A stretch of DNA of 34,763 bases from M3007 sp041736625 (GCA_041736625.1 JBGSTG010000101.1:1-34763), one strand, 5' to 3'. Positions 1-8,689 are shown, counted from the first letter of the stretch. Translations and numbers: made by a program. The notes: generated by a model from the letters alone, not told the origin.

Positions 1-2974
1 GGTCGGGCGCGCGCAGCACCACCGGCTGGGGGCGCTGCTGGGGGTCAGCGGCGGGCGCGGTCACATCGCCCAGCTTGATGCCGATGAAGTCTACCCCGGT
101 GACGGCATCATCTACCCCGGTGAGCGACACGCTTTCCGGGAAGTTCCAGGGCGCGTTCGGGTTGGGGAACACGTAATCGGCGTCGACGAAGCGCCAGGAG
201 GTGTTCCAGATGTTGTTGGCGTTCTGGTTGCCCAAGAGGGCCTGGGTGATGAGGCCCGCGTCGGCGGTGGTGATGGAGTTGCTCTTGTTCACGTCGGCGG
301 AGATGCGCGGGAAGGGCGCGCCGAGGGGGCCTTTGCCGGACACGTGCTGCTGGATGCGCGTGGCGTCGGCAGCAGTGACGCCGTTGAATTTGTTGATGTT
401 TTTGGTGGGGGTAACGGTGATGTCGCCGCCGTCTTGCAAGTCGACCAGGTAATCCCCATTTGCATCACTAATGTCGCTGCCGGTGTCGTCGCCGGTGATG
501 GTCACGGTGGCGTCTTTTACGCCCTGGTTGGGGTCAGCCGACCAGTGGATGGCGCCGCCGACGCCGATAGGAATGCAGAAGTCCTGGCTCTCATAGGCGC
601 CCATGTCGGTAACCGCGTTAAAGGGCCGTGCATTGCCAAGTATATCGTCCACGGGCGCGCCGGAGTTGGAACCCACATCCACCGCTGGCGAGCAAGCCGG
701 GAGGCGAAGGCCGTCGTCGGCTGTGCCGAAGAGGTCGTCCGGACCGTCGGGGTCGTTAGGGTCTACGAAGAGCGGGTCCACGTTCAGGTTGCCTGTGCCG
801 GGGTACACGCCGCTGGGTTGTTTGACAATGGAATAGCTGATGGTAATGGCCGGCTTGCCGTTGCTTGACCGCACAGCATTGCCACTTCCCCAAATAATAC
901 AATTCTTCAAGACTGGGCTGTTGTCCCCGTAATTGTTGACGGAGCCAAGACCGGCTTGCGGGTTTTCGGAAAAGGTGCAGTTGGTAACCATGGGTGCGCT
1001 CGTACCAATCCACACGACAATGCCGCCGAAGCCGTTACCTGAAAAAAGGCAATTGCGCACATTGGGGGAGGCATCGGTCAGGGCAATACCATACGTGTTT
1101 CCTGAAAAAGCGCAGCGCGTTATTTCGACCAATGCCCCGTCTTCTATGCCAATGCTGCCTACGCCGCCATTGTTTATAAAACGACAATTGGAAATGTCGC
1201 CCGTCGAACTTCGGGTGTTGACGCCCGAACCATTTACTCCGCCGGGATAGGTGTATACTTCATTGTTTGTAAACGTACAATTGCTGATATCGAGCGGAGA
1301 ATTTCGGTTAAAAATACCCGGCCCGAAGGTAGTGGTGTGATCAGCAAAGCTGCACCCGCTGATGACGGGCGAAGAATTCGCATTTTCAATTCCACCACCG
1401 TATGAGTAATGGTCGCCGTCGTTGGCGCTGTTGTTGTTGAAGGTACAGTTGGTGATGGTTGGGGAAGAGGCATCATTGTACATACCGATGCCATGTATCC
1501 TTCCGGACGAAGTCAGCGATATACCCTGATTGCCCGAAAATGTGCAATCCGCTACGTTTGGCGAAGCGTTGGTGTTGTGCATACCGCCGCCATAAGATAT
1601 GCCAACAATGGCGTTGCCGGAGAAGGTACAGTTGCGCACCGTTGGAGAGGCATAGGCATTGTACATCCCCGCCCCACTCGAGTTCAGGGCAGCGCCATTG
1701 GCATAACCGCCTGTGATGGTGAACCCGTCCAGCACGGCCGTGCTGGTGAGCGGGTTACCGGACGTGAAATTGTTAAAGATGACGTGGTACGAGTTGTCGG
1801 TAGCCGCGGAGGTATTGATTTCACCGCTCAGCACCGTACCGTTGGTGGCCGGGTCCGGGTCCCGGTCATCGAGGTCCGGGTCGCCCGTGTTCGGGAAACC
1901 GCCGAGGATTTCCACGCCGTTTTTCATGGTGAAAGAAATGGAGCGGTCGATGGTTAAAGTGGGATTGTAGGTAGCCGCGGCGACCCAGATCTGCGTGACG
2001 TTGGGGCAAGGGCTGTAAAGCGCACTTTGCAGGTCGGTGTAGGCGTGGTCCCAGGAAGTGCCGTCATTGTTGCCGGTTGCGTTTTGGTTGACGTACATGA
2101 CGTTCGCGGGCGGGCAGCAGGCGCTGAGTTTGCCGCCAAAAGTAGTCAGGAGCCCTGTATTGGTCGTGATGCTGAAGTTGCCCCCCCCAATATTTTGCAC
2201 AATGCCCGTGTTGGTCGTGATGCTGCTGGAACCGCTTGCATTTTCAATGATGAGGCCGTCATTATTGAATACGGCGAAGATGCTGGTTTCAATACGAGGC
2301 TCATTGGACGGTCCGGCGGTGATCAGCAAGGTCGCCGAGCAGGGTGTGTTGTTAAACGTTCCGCCACCAACCAAATCAACGGCTGCGGAGTCCGCATTAT
2401 CTACACCGGTATTGCACACAATATTGGCATTATTGGTGAACACCGCGCCCGCTTCAAGGTATATGGCCCGGTTGGAGGAGGCAATATTGACCGTGCCGGC
2501 CATGTTGATGAATGTACCCAGATTGTAGATGCTCCTGACGGTGTAGTTCGAGCCGCTTGTGTTGCCGATTTGCAGTACATTTTTGTTGGTGAACGTCCCG
2601 GTTGCGAAGTTGAGCAGCCGGTGGAATCGGAACATCGTAGCGGTATTGAGTGAAACCGAGCCTTCGTTCACCACCGTACCGCTGTTAGAGAAGAGCGGGC
2701 TGGCATCCGAGTTAATGGTCAGCGAGCCGGTGGAGGAGACCGTGAGGGAGCCGCCGGCCAGGACGTTGACCGATCTTGCCACTGCTGCCGCGCCGATGAC
2801 AGGGTCGTTGGGCATCCCGTCGGGGATGGTCACATCATCGGCTGCATCCGGCACGCCAGCCGACCAGTTGCCGGTGGTGGACCAGTCGGTGCTTTCGCTG
2901 CCGTCCCAGGTGGTTTGTGCCGGCAGGAGCGCCGTCAAAAAAAGCAGCACGCCAGACAGGATAAATCCTGTCAT
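1..2974 (-). CDS. Large secreted surface protein, beta-helix plus choice-of-anchor Q plus dockerin-like segment (3' end truncated)
   Basis: The minus-strand frame is open from ATG 2974 to the window edge (991 codons, no stop). Residues 1-20 form a clean signal peptide (MTGFILSGVLLFLTALLPAQ). In-frame ATGs at 3028 and 3040 exist but would bury it. Then come a WDG...NWSAGVP opening, Asn/Thr-rich repeats, and about residues 330-700 of right-handed beta-helix repeats (SPTVRNCTFSGN-type units, GGG turns). Residues about 733-795 match a choice-of-anchor Q segment ending DMGAYES. A carboxypeptidase-regulatory-like beta fold follows (about 806-856), then a dockerin-like stretch (about 858-915) with two Asp-rich loops, GVTAADATRIQQH and NSITTADAGLITQ. 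Proteins of this architecture are common in Saprospiria, usually end in a T9SS sorting domain and sit on the cell surface or are released. The sorting domain would lie outside this window. Adhesion or polysaccharide binding is inferred only. Confidence 0.85.
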   Translation of the reverse strand, partial: MTGFILSGVLLFLTALLPAQTTWDGSESTDWSTTGNWSAGVPDAADDVTIPDGMPNDPVIGAAAVARSVNVLAGGSLTVSSTGSLTINSDASPLFSNSGTVVNEGSVSLNTATMFRFHRLLNFATGTFTNKNVLQIGNTSGSNYTVRSIYNLGTFINMAGTVNIASSNRAIYLEAGAVFTNNANIVCNTGVDNADSAAVDLVGGGTFNNTPCSATLLITAGPSNEPRIETSIFAVFNNDGLIIENASGSSSITTNTGIVQNIGGGNFSITTNTGLLTTFGGKLSACCPPANVMYVNQNATGNNDGTSWDHAYTDLQSALYSPCPNVTQIWVAAATYNPTLTIDRSISFTMKNGVEILGGFPNTGDPDLDDRDPDPATNGTVLSGEINTSAATDNSYHVIFNNFTSGNPLTSTAVLDGFTITGGYANGAALNSSGAGMYNAYASPTVRNCTFSGNAIVGISYGGGMHNTNASPNVADCTFSGNQGISLTSSGRIHGIGMYNDASSPTITNCTFNNNSANDGDHYSYGGGIENANSSPVISGCSFADHTTTFGPGIFNRNSPLDISNCTFTNNEVYTYPGGVNGSGVNTRSSTGDISNCRFINNGGVGSIGIEDGALVEITRCAFSGNTYGIALTDASPNVRNCLFSGNGFGGIVVWIGTSAPMVTNCTFSENPQAGLGSVNNYGDNSPVLKNCIIWGSGNAVRSSNGKPAITISYSIVKQPSGVYPGTGNLNVDPLFVDPNDPDGPDDLFGTADDGLRLPACSPAVDVGSNSGAPVDDILGNARPFNAVTDMGAYESQDFCIPIGVGGAIHWSADPNQGVKDATVTITGDDTGSDISDANGDYLVDLQDGGDITVTPTKNINKFNGVTAADATRIQQHVSGKGPLGAPFPRISADVNKSNSITTADAGLITQALLGNQNANNIWNTSWRFVDADYVFPNPNAPWNFPESVSLTGVDDAVTGVDFIGIKLGDVTAPAADPQQRPQPVVLRAPD

Positions 2975-3144
2975 GGGTGGTTTGGCGGCGTTCGCGCCGA
3001 ATCGGGTCACAAACAGGAAAAAGGGCATCGGCAAGTGCATGTAAAGCGTTTAATTTTGTTTTTCGCTCGAAAAGTAGCCATAATTTCAACAGTAAGTAAA
3101 TATATTGTTGGAAGACCGGAGGATGCGAAATCCCAAATTCCCCC

Positions 3145-3152
3145 TATCTTTA
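3145..3152 (+). promoter_or_regulatory. Putative -7 element of dnaX
   Basis: TATCTTTA matches the Bacteroidota -7 consensus TAnnTTTG at all but the last base and ends 8 nt before the dnaX ATG, so the mRNA leader would be very short or absent. No clear -33 TTG lies at the expected distance. Confidence 0.4.
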
Positions 3153-3160
3153 CCCTTGCC

Positions 3161-4882
3161 ATGAGCAACTTCATCGTCTCCGCCCGCAAATATCGGCCCC
3201 AACGCTTCGAGGACGTGGTGGGCCAGCAGCATGTGGCCGGCACCCTGCGCAACGCGCTGGCGACCGACCACCTGGCGCACGCCTTCCTGTTTACCGGTCC
3301 GCGCGGCGTGGGCAAAACGACCTGTGCCCGCATCCTGGCCAAGGTGATCAACTGCGAAAACCGCAGTGCCGGCCAGGACGCCTGCAACCAGTGCCCCTCC
3401 TGCAAAGCGTTCAACGAGAACGCGTCGTTCAACATCATCGAGCTCGACGCCGCCTCCAACAACTCTGTGGACCACATCCGCGCCCTCATCGAACAGGTGC
3501 GCTTCCCACCCCAGCAGGGCCGCTACAAGGTGTTCATCATCGACGAGGTGCACATGCTCTCCAACCAGGCGTTCAACGCCTTCCTCAAAACGCTGGAGGA
3601 ACCTCCCCCCTACGCCATCTTCATCCTGGCCACCACGGAGAAGCACAAGATCATCCCCACCATCCTCTCCCGCTGCCAGATATTCGACTTTCGCCGCATC
3701 ACCGTGCCCGACATGGTGCTGCACCTCCAGCACATCTGCGCGCAGGAAGGTATTACCGCCGAAGAGGACGCCCTGCACATCATCGGCCAGAAAGCCGACG
3801 GCGCCCTGCGCGACGCCCTGTCCATTTTTGACCGCATCACCAGCGCCGCCGGAAAACATATTCGATACGCCGACGTCATCGAGCAACTCAACGTGCTCGA
3901 CTACGACTACTACTTTACCGCCACCGACGCCCTCATGGCCGAAGACCTGCCCGCGGTGTTCAACCTCTTCGACCAGGTGCTGACCAAGGGTTTCGAGCCC
4001 GACCTGTTCCTCAACGGGCTGGCCGAACACCTGCGCAACCTGCTGGTGTGCCAGGACGAGTCCACCCTCGCCCTGCTCGAAGTGGGCGACAGCCTGCGCG
4101 AGCGCTACCGCAAACAGGCCGAACTGGCCTCGCCGTCTTTCCTGATTTCCGGACTCAGCCTCGCCAACGACTGCGATGTGCACTTCAAAACGGCGCGCAA
4201 CAAACGCCTGCACGTCGAACTCGGACTCATCAAAATGTGTTTCACCAACCGCGCCATAACCCTGGCATCGACGCCCACCCCTGAAAAAAAAACGCCTGAC
4301 GGAAGCGTAAGCCCCTCAAACGGGCATCCACTCCCCCCCAAAACGGCGACTGTGCCCACAAATGCCACCCCCCTCGGCGAAAACGAGGTGGCGGCACTCA
4401 AACAAAACATCAAACAGGGCATCCAAAAGGTAGAGCGCATCCCCCTGCGCCTCGACGCTTTTGAGGAGGCCGTAGCCATCGAAGAAGCCCACAAGGCCGG
4501 ACTGGAAAGCCGCCTGACCCTCGAGAATGCCCGCACAGAATGGCTGCAATACGCCGAAAAACTGGAATCGCCCACCCTGCGCCAGGCCTTTGCCGCTGCC
4601 GAACTCCACCTCGAGCAAAAGACGCTGCAGGTCCGCGTAGGTCTCAACTTGCAAAAAACTACCCTGCAACAAGAGTCCATCAGGCTGCTCGACACCCTGC
4701 GAAACCGCCTGCACGATCCCCAGATCCGTATCAACATCGAAATCGACGAGTCGCGCGCACCCCAGGAGCCCCCCAAACCCAACCGCCCGCTTTCCCCCCA
4801 GGAAAAAATAGAACGCATGAAAAACAACAACCCGCTCGTGGCCGATCTCATTGAACGATTGGGGCTTAAAATTATGGATTAG
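3161..4882 (+). CDS. dnaX: DNA polymerase III subunit gamma/tau
   Basis: The clamp-loader ATPase of the replisome; 573 aa from ATG 3161. The frame is open further upstream, but family homology begins at MSNFIVSARKYRPQRFEDVV. Walker A is GPRGVGKTT (residues 46-54), the zinc site is Cys65/75/78/81, Walker B is IDEVHML, and the sensor-1 and SRC region (TILSRCQIFDF) is intact. AAA+ domains I-III run to about residue 365. A Pro/Thr-rich linker and a tau-like C-terminal part follow. Codons 375-377 contain nine consecutive A (4284-4292). A one-base gain or loss there meets a stop at once (TGA 4297-4299 or TAA 4308-4310), giving 379- or 382-residue gamma-like products. The stop codon directly abuts the heptanucleotide repeat. 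It is the first gene of a plus-strand run with crp, a methyltransferase gene and pyrD. Confidence 0.97.
   Translation: MSNFIVSARKYRPQRFEDVVGQQHVAGTLRNALATDHLAHAFLFTGPRGVGKTTCARILAKVINCENRSAGQDACNQCPSCKAFNENASFNIIELDAASNNSVDHIRALIEQVRFPPQQGRYKVFIIDEVHMLSNQAFNAFLKTLEEPPPYAIFILATTEKHKIIPTILSRCQIFDFRRITVPDMVLHLQHICAQEGITAEEDALHIIGQKADGALRDALSIFDRITSAAGKHIRYADVIEQLNVLDYDYYFTATDALMAEDLPAVFNLFDQVLTKGFEPDLFLNGLAEHLRNLLVCQDESTLALLEVGDSLRERYRKQAELASPSFLISGLSLANDCDVHFKTARNKRLHVELGLIKMCFTNRAITLASTPTPEKKTPDGSVSPSNGHPLPPKTATVPTNATPLGENEVAALKQNIKQGIQKVERIPLRLDAFEEAVAIEEAHKAGLESRLTLENARTEWLQYAEKLESPTLRQAFAAAELHLEQKTLQVRVGLNLQKTTLQQESIRLLDTLRNRLHDPQIRINIEIDESRAPQEPPKPNRPLSPQEKIERMKNNNPLVADLIERLGLKIMD
4284..4292 (+). 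promoter_or_regulatory. A9 tract in dnaX, candidate slippage/frameshift site
   Basis: Nine A residues in the frame GAA AAA AAA ACG, at the junction between ATPase domains I-III and the tau-specific part. Both alternative frames close within nine codons. Thermus thermophilus dnaX makes its short form by transcriptional slippage on a nine-A run, and E. coli makes gamma by -1 ribosomal frameshifting. No upstream Shine-Dalgarno-like stimulator or strong downstream hairpin is evident here, which favours transcriptional slippage. Confidence 0.6.
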
Positions 4883-5116
4883 TCGGCTGTCGGCTGTCGG
4901 TCGTCGGCTGTCGGTCGTCGGCTATCGGTCGTCGGTCGTCGGTAGGCCCTGCTTTCGGTTCATCGGTGAGTCATGCGCAAGGCCCGCCCACAACCGACGA
5001 CCGAAAGCCGATAGCCGATAGCCGACTACCGATAGCCGACAACCGACAACCGATAGCCAACAACCGATAGCCGACAACCGACAACCGATAGCCAATAAAC
5101 GACAACCGATAGCCAA
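4883..5116. repeat. TCGGNNN heptanucleotide repeat array in inverted halves
   Basis: The left arm, 4883-4945, is nine consecutive 7-bp units TCGGNNN (NNN = CTG, TCG, CTA or TAG). A 45-bp non-repeat spacer covers 4946-4990. The right arm, 4991-5116, is eighteen consecutive units of the complementary form NNNCCGA, with a few degenerate units (CCAA, ACGA). The two arms can pair into a long imperfect stem. The array starts at the base after the dnaX stop and ends one base before the crp ATG, so it is essentially the whole intergenic region. No TAnnTTTG promoter is visible in it. Confidence 0.95.
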
Positions 5117-5117
5117 C

Positions 5118-5801
5118 ATGCACCTCTGGCACCTCGAAAACATTGACGTCACCCACATCCTCTGCCCCATGAAGCTGGGCAATGAGGAGTTGATGGCGCG
5201 CCATATGCACAAGTGGTTCAAAAAAGGCGAGCAAGTGTTCGTGCCCAACGACCTGTCTGACCGCATCTTTTTCATCACCGGGGGGCGCATCAAGTTGTCC
5301 ACGATGAACGAGGAGGGCAAGGAGATCACCAAAGCCATCCTGGGTAAAGGAGAGGTTTTTGGCGAGCTGGCCATCATAGGCGAACAGCGGCGCCGCGACT
5401 TTGCCGTTGCCCTCGAAGACACCGAAATCTGCGTGGTGACCCTCGACGAACTGCACAACCTGATGCGCAACCGGAACGAACTCAACCTCTTTTTCATGCG
5501 CATATTCGGCGCCCGGCAGCTCGACATGGAGCGGCGCCTCGAGTCGCTGGTGTTCAAGGACAGCCGCAGCCGCATTGTAGAGTTCCTGGTGAACCTGGTG
5601 GAAAGCAAAGGGCAACGCGTCGGGTATGAGTGGGTGGTGCGCAAGATCATCACCCACCAGGAAATGGCCAACCTCACCGCCACCAGCCGGCAAACGGTGA
5701 CCACCACCCTCAACGACCTGCGCGCCAAAAAACTGCTAACGTTCAACCGCAGCCGGCTGCTGGTGCGCGATCTGGACGGCCTGAAACAGGAATCGACATG
5801 A
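5118..5801 (+). CDS. Crp/Fnr family transcriptional regulator
   Basis: A 227-residue regulator. An N-terminal cyclic-nucleotide-binding-type beta roll (about residues 20-135, with GEVFGELAII) is followed by a linker helix and a C-terminal Crp-type winged helix (about 155-220) whose recognition helix lies near TATSRQTVTTTLNDLR. The length is normal for the family. There is no Fnr-type N-terminal cysteine cluster, so an iron-sulfur sensor is unlikely; the ligand cannot be told. The start follows the repeat array by one base. The stop overlaps the methyltransferase start (ATGA), so the two are probably translationally coupled. With no recognisable promoter in the array, it may be read through from dnaX. 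Confidence 0.92.
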   Translation: MHLWHLENIDVTHILCPMKLGNEELMARHMHKWFKKGEQVFVPNDLSDRIFFITGGRIKLSTMNEEGKEITKAILGKGEVFGELAIIGEQRRRDFAVALEDTEICVVTLDELHNLMRNRNELNLFFMRIFGARQLDMERRLESLVFKDSRSRIVEFLVNLVESKGQRVGYEWVVRKIITHQEMANLTATSRQTVTTTLNDLRAKKLLTFNRSRLLVRDLDGLKQEST

Positions 5802-6544
5802 AAGACAACTTCTCCACCCAGGCCGCCGCCTATGCCCGGCACCGCCCCACCTACCCCGAGGCGCTCTACGAACTCCTGTACAAGCACACCCCCGCATTCG
5901 ATTATGCCTGGGACTGCGCCACCGGAAACGGGCAGGTGGCCCGCCGACTGGCGGAACAGTTCCGGGTCGTGCTGGCGACCGACATCAGCGCCGCGCAAAT
6001 TGAGAACGCCCAGCCCCACGACCGCATTCAGTACCGTGTCGCACCCGCCGAACACAGCGGGTTGCCCGACGGCGCCTGCGACCTGATCACTGCGGGACAG
6101 GCCGCCCACTGGTTCGACCGGCCCGCCTTCTACACCGAGGCGAAGCGGTGCCTGAAACCGGGTGGGCTGCTGGCGATCTTTGGCTACAAACTGCCGACGA
6201 TAGACCCGCCGACAGACGAGCTGCTCCTCCACCTCTACGATAGCGTATTGGGCGAATATTGGGATCCGGAACGCCGGTTTGTCGATCAAGGGTATGCCGC
6301 TTTCGACTTTCCGTTTCCGGAAATCGCTTTTCCAGACTTGCACATGGAAGTCCTTTGGAACGCGTCGGATTTGACCGGATTCCTGGAATCCTGGTCGGCA
6401 ACCCAGCATTTTATCCGTCGGGAGGGCAAATCTCCCCTGAACGACGATTTTCGGCAAAGCCTGGCCGAGTGCTGGCCGGAAGGGGTAGACAAAACGGTGC
6501 GGTTTCCGATGTTTGGGCGGGCGGGAAATAATCCTCAATCTTAA
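5798..6544 (+). CDS. Class I SAM-dependent methyltransferase
   Basis: A 248-residue protein starting at the ATGA overlap with the Crp/Fnr gene; the frame is open upstream, but that part shadows crp. It has a Rossmann-type methyltransferase fold: the SAM-binding motif I is WDCATGNGQVARRLAE (about residues 38-53), the acidic motif is VLATDIS, and the post-motif II region is GLPDGACDLITAGQAAHWFD. The pattern resembles the small soluble trans-aconitate/YafE-like group of methyltransferases (FSTQAAAYARHRPTYP opening), but the substrate cannot be inferred. It is followed by pyrD after 9 nt. Confidence 0.88.
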   Translation: MKDNFSTQAAAYARHRPTYPEALYELLYKHTPAFDYAWDCATGNGQVARRLAEQFRVVLATDISAAQIENAQPHDRIQYRVAPAEHSGLPDGACDLITAGQAAHWFDRPAFYTEAKRCLKPGGLLAIFGYKLPTIDPPTDELLLHLYDSVLGEYWDPERRFVDQGYAAFDFPFPEIAFPDLHMEVLWNASDLTGFLESWSATQHFIRREGKSPLNDDFRQSLAECWPEGVDKTVRFPMFGRAGNNPQS

Positions 6545-6553
6545 AGCTTAAAG

Positions 6554-7588
6554 ATGTACGCCCTCTTCAAACCCTTCCTCTTTCTGCTCGACCCCGAAAA
6601 AGCCCACCACCTCACGATGTGGGCGCTCGATCGGGCCTGGGAGCTGCCGCCCGTTCGACACCTGCTCAGTCGTTTATACGCGCCCAAAAACGCGACACCG
6701 ACGCGCTGCATGGGCCTGGTGTTTCCCAACCCGGTAGGCCTTGCCGCCGGGTTCGACAAAGACGGGAAACATATACTGCCCATGTCGTTGCTGGGCTTCG
6801 GCTTTATTGAAGTAGGCACCGTCACGCCGCAACCCCAGGCCGGAAACCCCAGGCCCAGGCTGTTCCGGCTGCCCGCCGACCGGGCGCTCATCAACCGCAT
6901 GGGCTTCAACAACGAGGGTTTGGACGCCCTGGCGCACCGGCTCCAGAACCTGCGCGAAAAACACCCCGACCTGCCGGTGATTATCGGGGGCAACATCGGC
7001 AAAAACAAGGACACCCCCAACGAACGGGCCGAACAGGACTACCTGCTGTGCTTCGACAGGCTTTTTCCCTGGGTCGACTACTTTGTCGTCAACGTCAGCT
7101 CGCCCAACACCCCCAATTTGCGCGCACTTCAGGAAAAAGAGCCGCTCACCCGCTTGTTGCAACGCCTGCAATCCGAAAACCATCGACAGCCTCAGCCCAA
7201 ACCCATCCTGCTCAAAATGGCGCCCGATTTGACGGACGAACAGCTCGACGACATCGCCGCCATCGTGCGCGACACCGGCCTGGCCGGCGTTATTGCCACC
7301 AATACCACGATTGTACGCACCGGACTTTCCTTGTCGCCCGAGGCAATTGAAAACATCGGCGCCGGCGGACTCTCCGGCGCGCCACTTCGCGCCCGCAGCA
7401 CCGCCGTGATCGGCCTTTTGCGTGAAAAACTGGGCCCCGGACCGGTGATCATCGGCGTCGGCGGAATTGAGACAGCGGAACACGCCCGGGAAAAAATGGA
7501 CGCCGGCGCCAATCTGGTGCAAGTGTATTCGGGCATGGTGTACGCCGGGCCGGCGATTGTCCGCAAAATTCTCAAACCCGGTCGGTAG
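6554..7588 (+). CDS. pyrD: Dihydroorotate dehydrogenase (quinone), class 2
   Basis: Oxidises dihydroorotate to orotate with a quinone acceptor, the fourth step of UMP synthesis; membrane-associated. The 344 aa begin with the class-2 N-terminal helical extension (MYALFKPFLFLLDPEKAHHL) that gives quinone access. The FMN/TIM barrel shows the family segments GLAAGFDKDG, NRMGFNNEG, IGGNIGKNKDTPNE and the catalytic-loop VNVSSPNTPNLR (Ser base rather than the Cys of class 1). LLKMAPDL, ATNTTI, GGLSGAPLR and GVGGIET supply FMN phosphate and orotate contacts. It is the last gene of the dnaX-crp-methyltransferase-pyrD run, and its stop is 9 bp from the convergent phosphatase stop. Confidence 0.96.
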   Translation: MYALFKPFLFLLDPEKAHHLTMWALDRAWELPPVRHLLSRLYAPKNATPTRCMGLVFPNPVGLAAGFDKDGKHILPMSLLGFGFIEVGTVTPQPQAGNPRPRLFRLPADRALINRMGFNNEGLDALAHRLQNLREKHPDLPVIIGGNIGKNKDTPNERAEQDYLLCFDRLFPWVDYFVVNVSSPNTPNLRALQEKEPLTRLLQRLQSENHRQPQPKPILLKMAPDLTDEQLDDIAAIVRDTGLAGVIATNTTIVRTGLSLSPEAIENIGAGGLSGAPLRARSTAVIGLLREKLGPGPVIIGVGGIETAEHAREKMDAGANLVQVYSGMVYAGPAIVRKILKPGR

Positions 7589-7597
7589 CGCAACCGA

Positions 7598-8689
7598 TTA
7601 CTCCACTTCCGGCCACCCCAGCGCCTGCTTGATTTTGAAATAAATATCGGTATTGTCGTATACGCCCCCGAAAAGCGTCGAACCGGGGCCATAGGCAAAA
7701 ACCGGCACCATAGTGGCCGTATGGTAGTCGCCGGCGAACTCGATGTGCAGGCTGTCGGGCCTCGAACCCTGTACGATGGCGGCCCCACCGGTCTCATGAT
7801 CGGCCGTGACGATGACCAGCGTATGCCCGTCCTGCTCGGCAAAACGCAGCACTTCACCCACTGCCGCATCGAAGTCAAGCGTTTCTGCGATGAGCCATTC
7901 GGCTTTGTTCTGGTGGCCGGCCCAGTCGATCTGCGATCCTTCGATCAAAAGCATAAAACCGTTTTCGCTTCTTTTTTGCAAAAACGCCGGCGCTTGGGCC
8001 GATGCATACGGCAGGTAGTTTCGCCCCATTTGTACCGGTTCCGGCTCCTCCGGGTGAGCAAACCAGATCAGCGGTTTATCCGGATTGAAATCCAGGGATT
8101 GCATCGGGGAATCCGCGCGGTGATGGATCTGGTATCCTTTGTCGGCCAGTTCGGTTTCCAGGTTGCGCTGGTCGTTTTTGCGGCGGCTGAAGTACTTGCT
8201 GCCGCCGCCCATGACCAGGTCGATATTACTTTTCAAAAACGCCAGAGCGATATCTTCCAGGAGCGCGCGGTTGGAAACGTGGGCCACAAAAGCGGCCGGG
8301 GTAGCGTGCACCACGCTGCTGGTGACTACCAGACCGGTGGCCCAGCCGTGTTCCTTGGCCTGTTCAAACAGGTTGTTGCATGGCTTTTTCCTGGCGTTTA
8401 TACCCACCATGCCGTTTTTGGTCTTGCATCCGCAGGCCATGGCCGTGGCCGAAGCGGCAGAGTCCGTTACCCTGGATTTTTCGGCGTCGACCGTCATCAA
8501 GCCGGTGACCGGCATTTTCTCTATGTTGAGCTTGTTTTTGCCGGCATACATGGCGGCAGTGATCTGGGTGAGCCCCATGCCGTCGCCGATGAGGAGGATG
8601 ACGTTGCGGGGTGGGTTGGCGGCAGGCCGCATGACGGGTTCCGACGGCGATACAAGAAACAACAGGAACGAAAACCAGAGTAGTCGCAT
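7598..8689 (-). CDS. Alkaline phosphatase (PhoA family), exported
   Basis: A periplasmic metal-dependent phosphomonoesterase of 363 aa. ATG 8689 is chosen over an upstream TTG (8707) because it begins the signal peptide MRLLWFSFLLFLVSPSEP. Hallmarks in order: ILLIGDGMG (metal-binding Asp), the nucleophile segment RVTDSAASATAMACG (Ser within DSAAS), HATPAAFVAH, the metal site EGSQIDWAGHQN, VTADHETGG, and a C-terminal HTATMVPVFAYGPG (metal-binding His). All zinc ligands expected of the family seem present. It lies 23 bp downstream of hisA on the same strand, so it is probably co-transcribed although the functions look unrelated. It converges on pyrD. Confidence 0.93.
   Translation of the reverse strand: MRLLWFSFLLFLVSPSEPVMRPAANPPRNVILLIGDGMGLTQITAAMYAGKNKLNIEKMPVTGLMTVDAEKSRVTDSAASATAMACGCKTKNGMVGINARKKPCNNLFEQAKEHGWATGLVVTSSVVHATPAAFVAHVSNRALLEDIALAFLKSNIDLVMGGGSKYFSRRKNDQRNLETELADKGYQIHHRADSPMQSLDFNPDKPLIWFAHPEEPEPVQMGRNYLPYASAQAPAFLQKRSENGFMLLIEGSQIDWAGHQNKAEWLIAETLDFDAAVGEVLRFAEQDGHTLVIVTADHETGGAAIVQGSRPDSLHIEFAGDYHTATMVPVFAYGPGSTLFGGVYDNTDIYFKIKQALGWPEVE

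Noticed and set aside
2181..2188. Eight-G run (coding strand) in the surface protein gene as a phase-variation switch
   Set aside because: An equal eight-G run occurs in the housekeeping gene hisA (9191-9198), and C7 runs occur elsewhere, so the tract is not special to the surface gene.
3086..4213. A 375-codon open frame opposite dnaX
   Set aside because: Antisense shadow of the GC-biased dnaX codons with low-complexity Gly/Val/Glu content.
4922..6538. A 538-codon open frame on the minus strand opposite crp and the methyltransferase gene
   Set aside because: It is antisense to two well-supported genes, and its repeated end (RLSAIGCRLSVVG-like) is just the translation of the 7-bp DNA repeat, which reads through in any frame.
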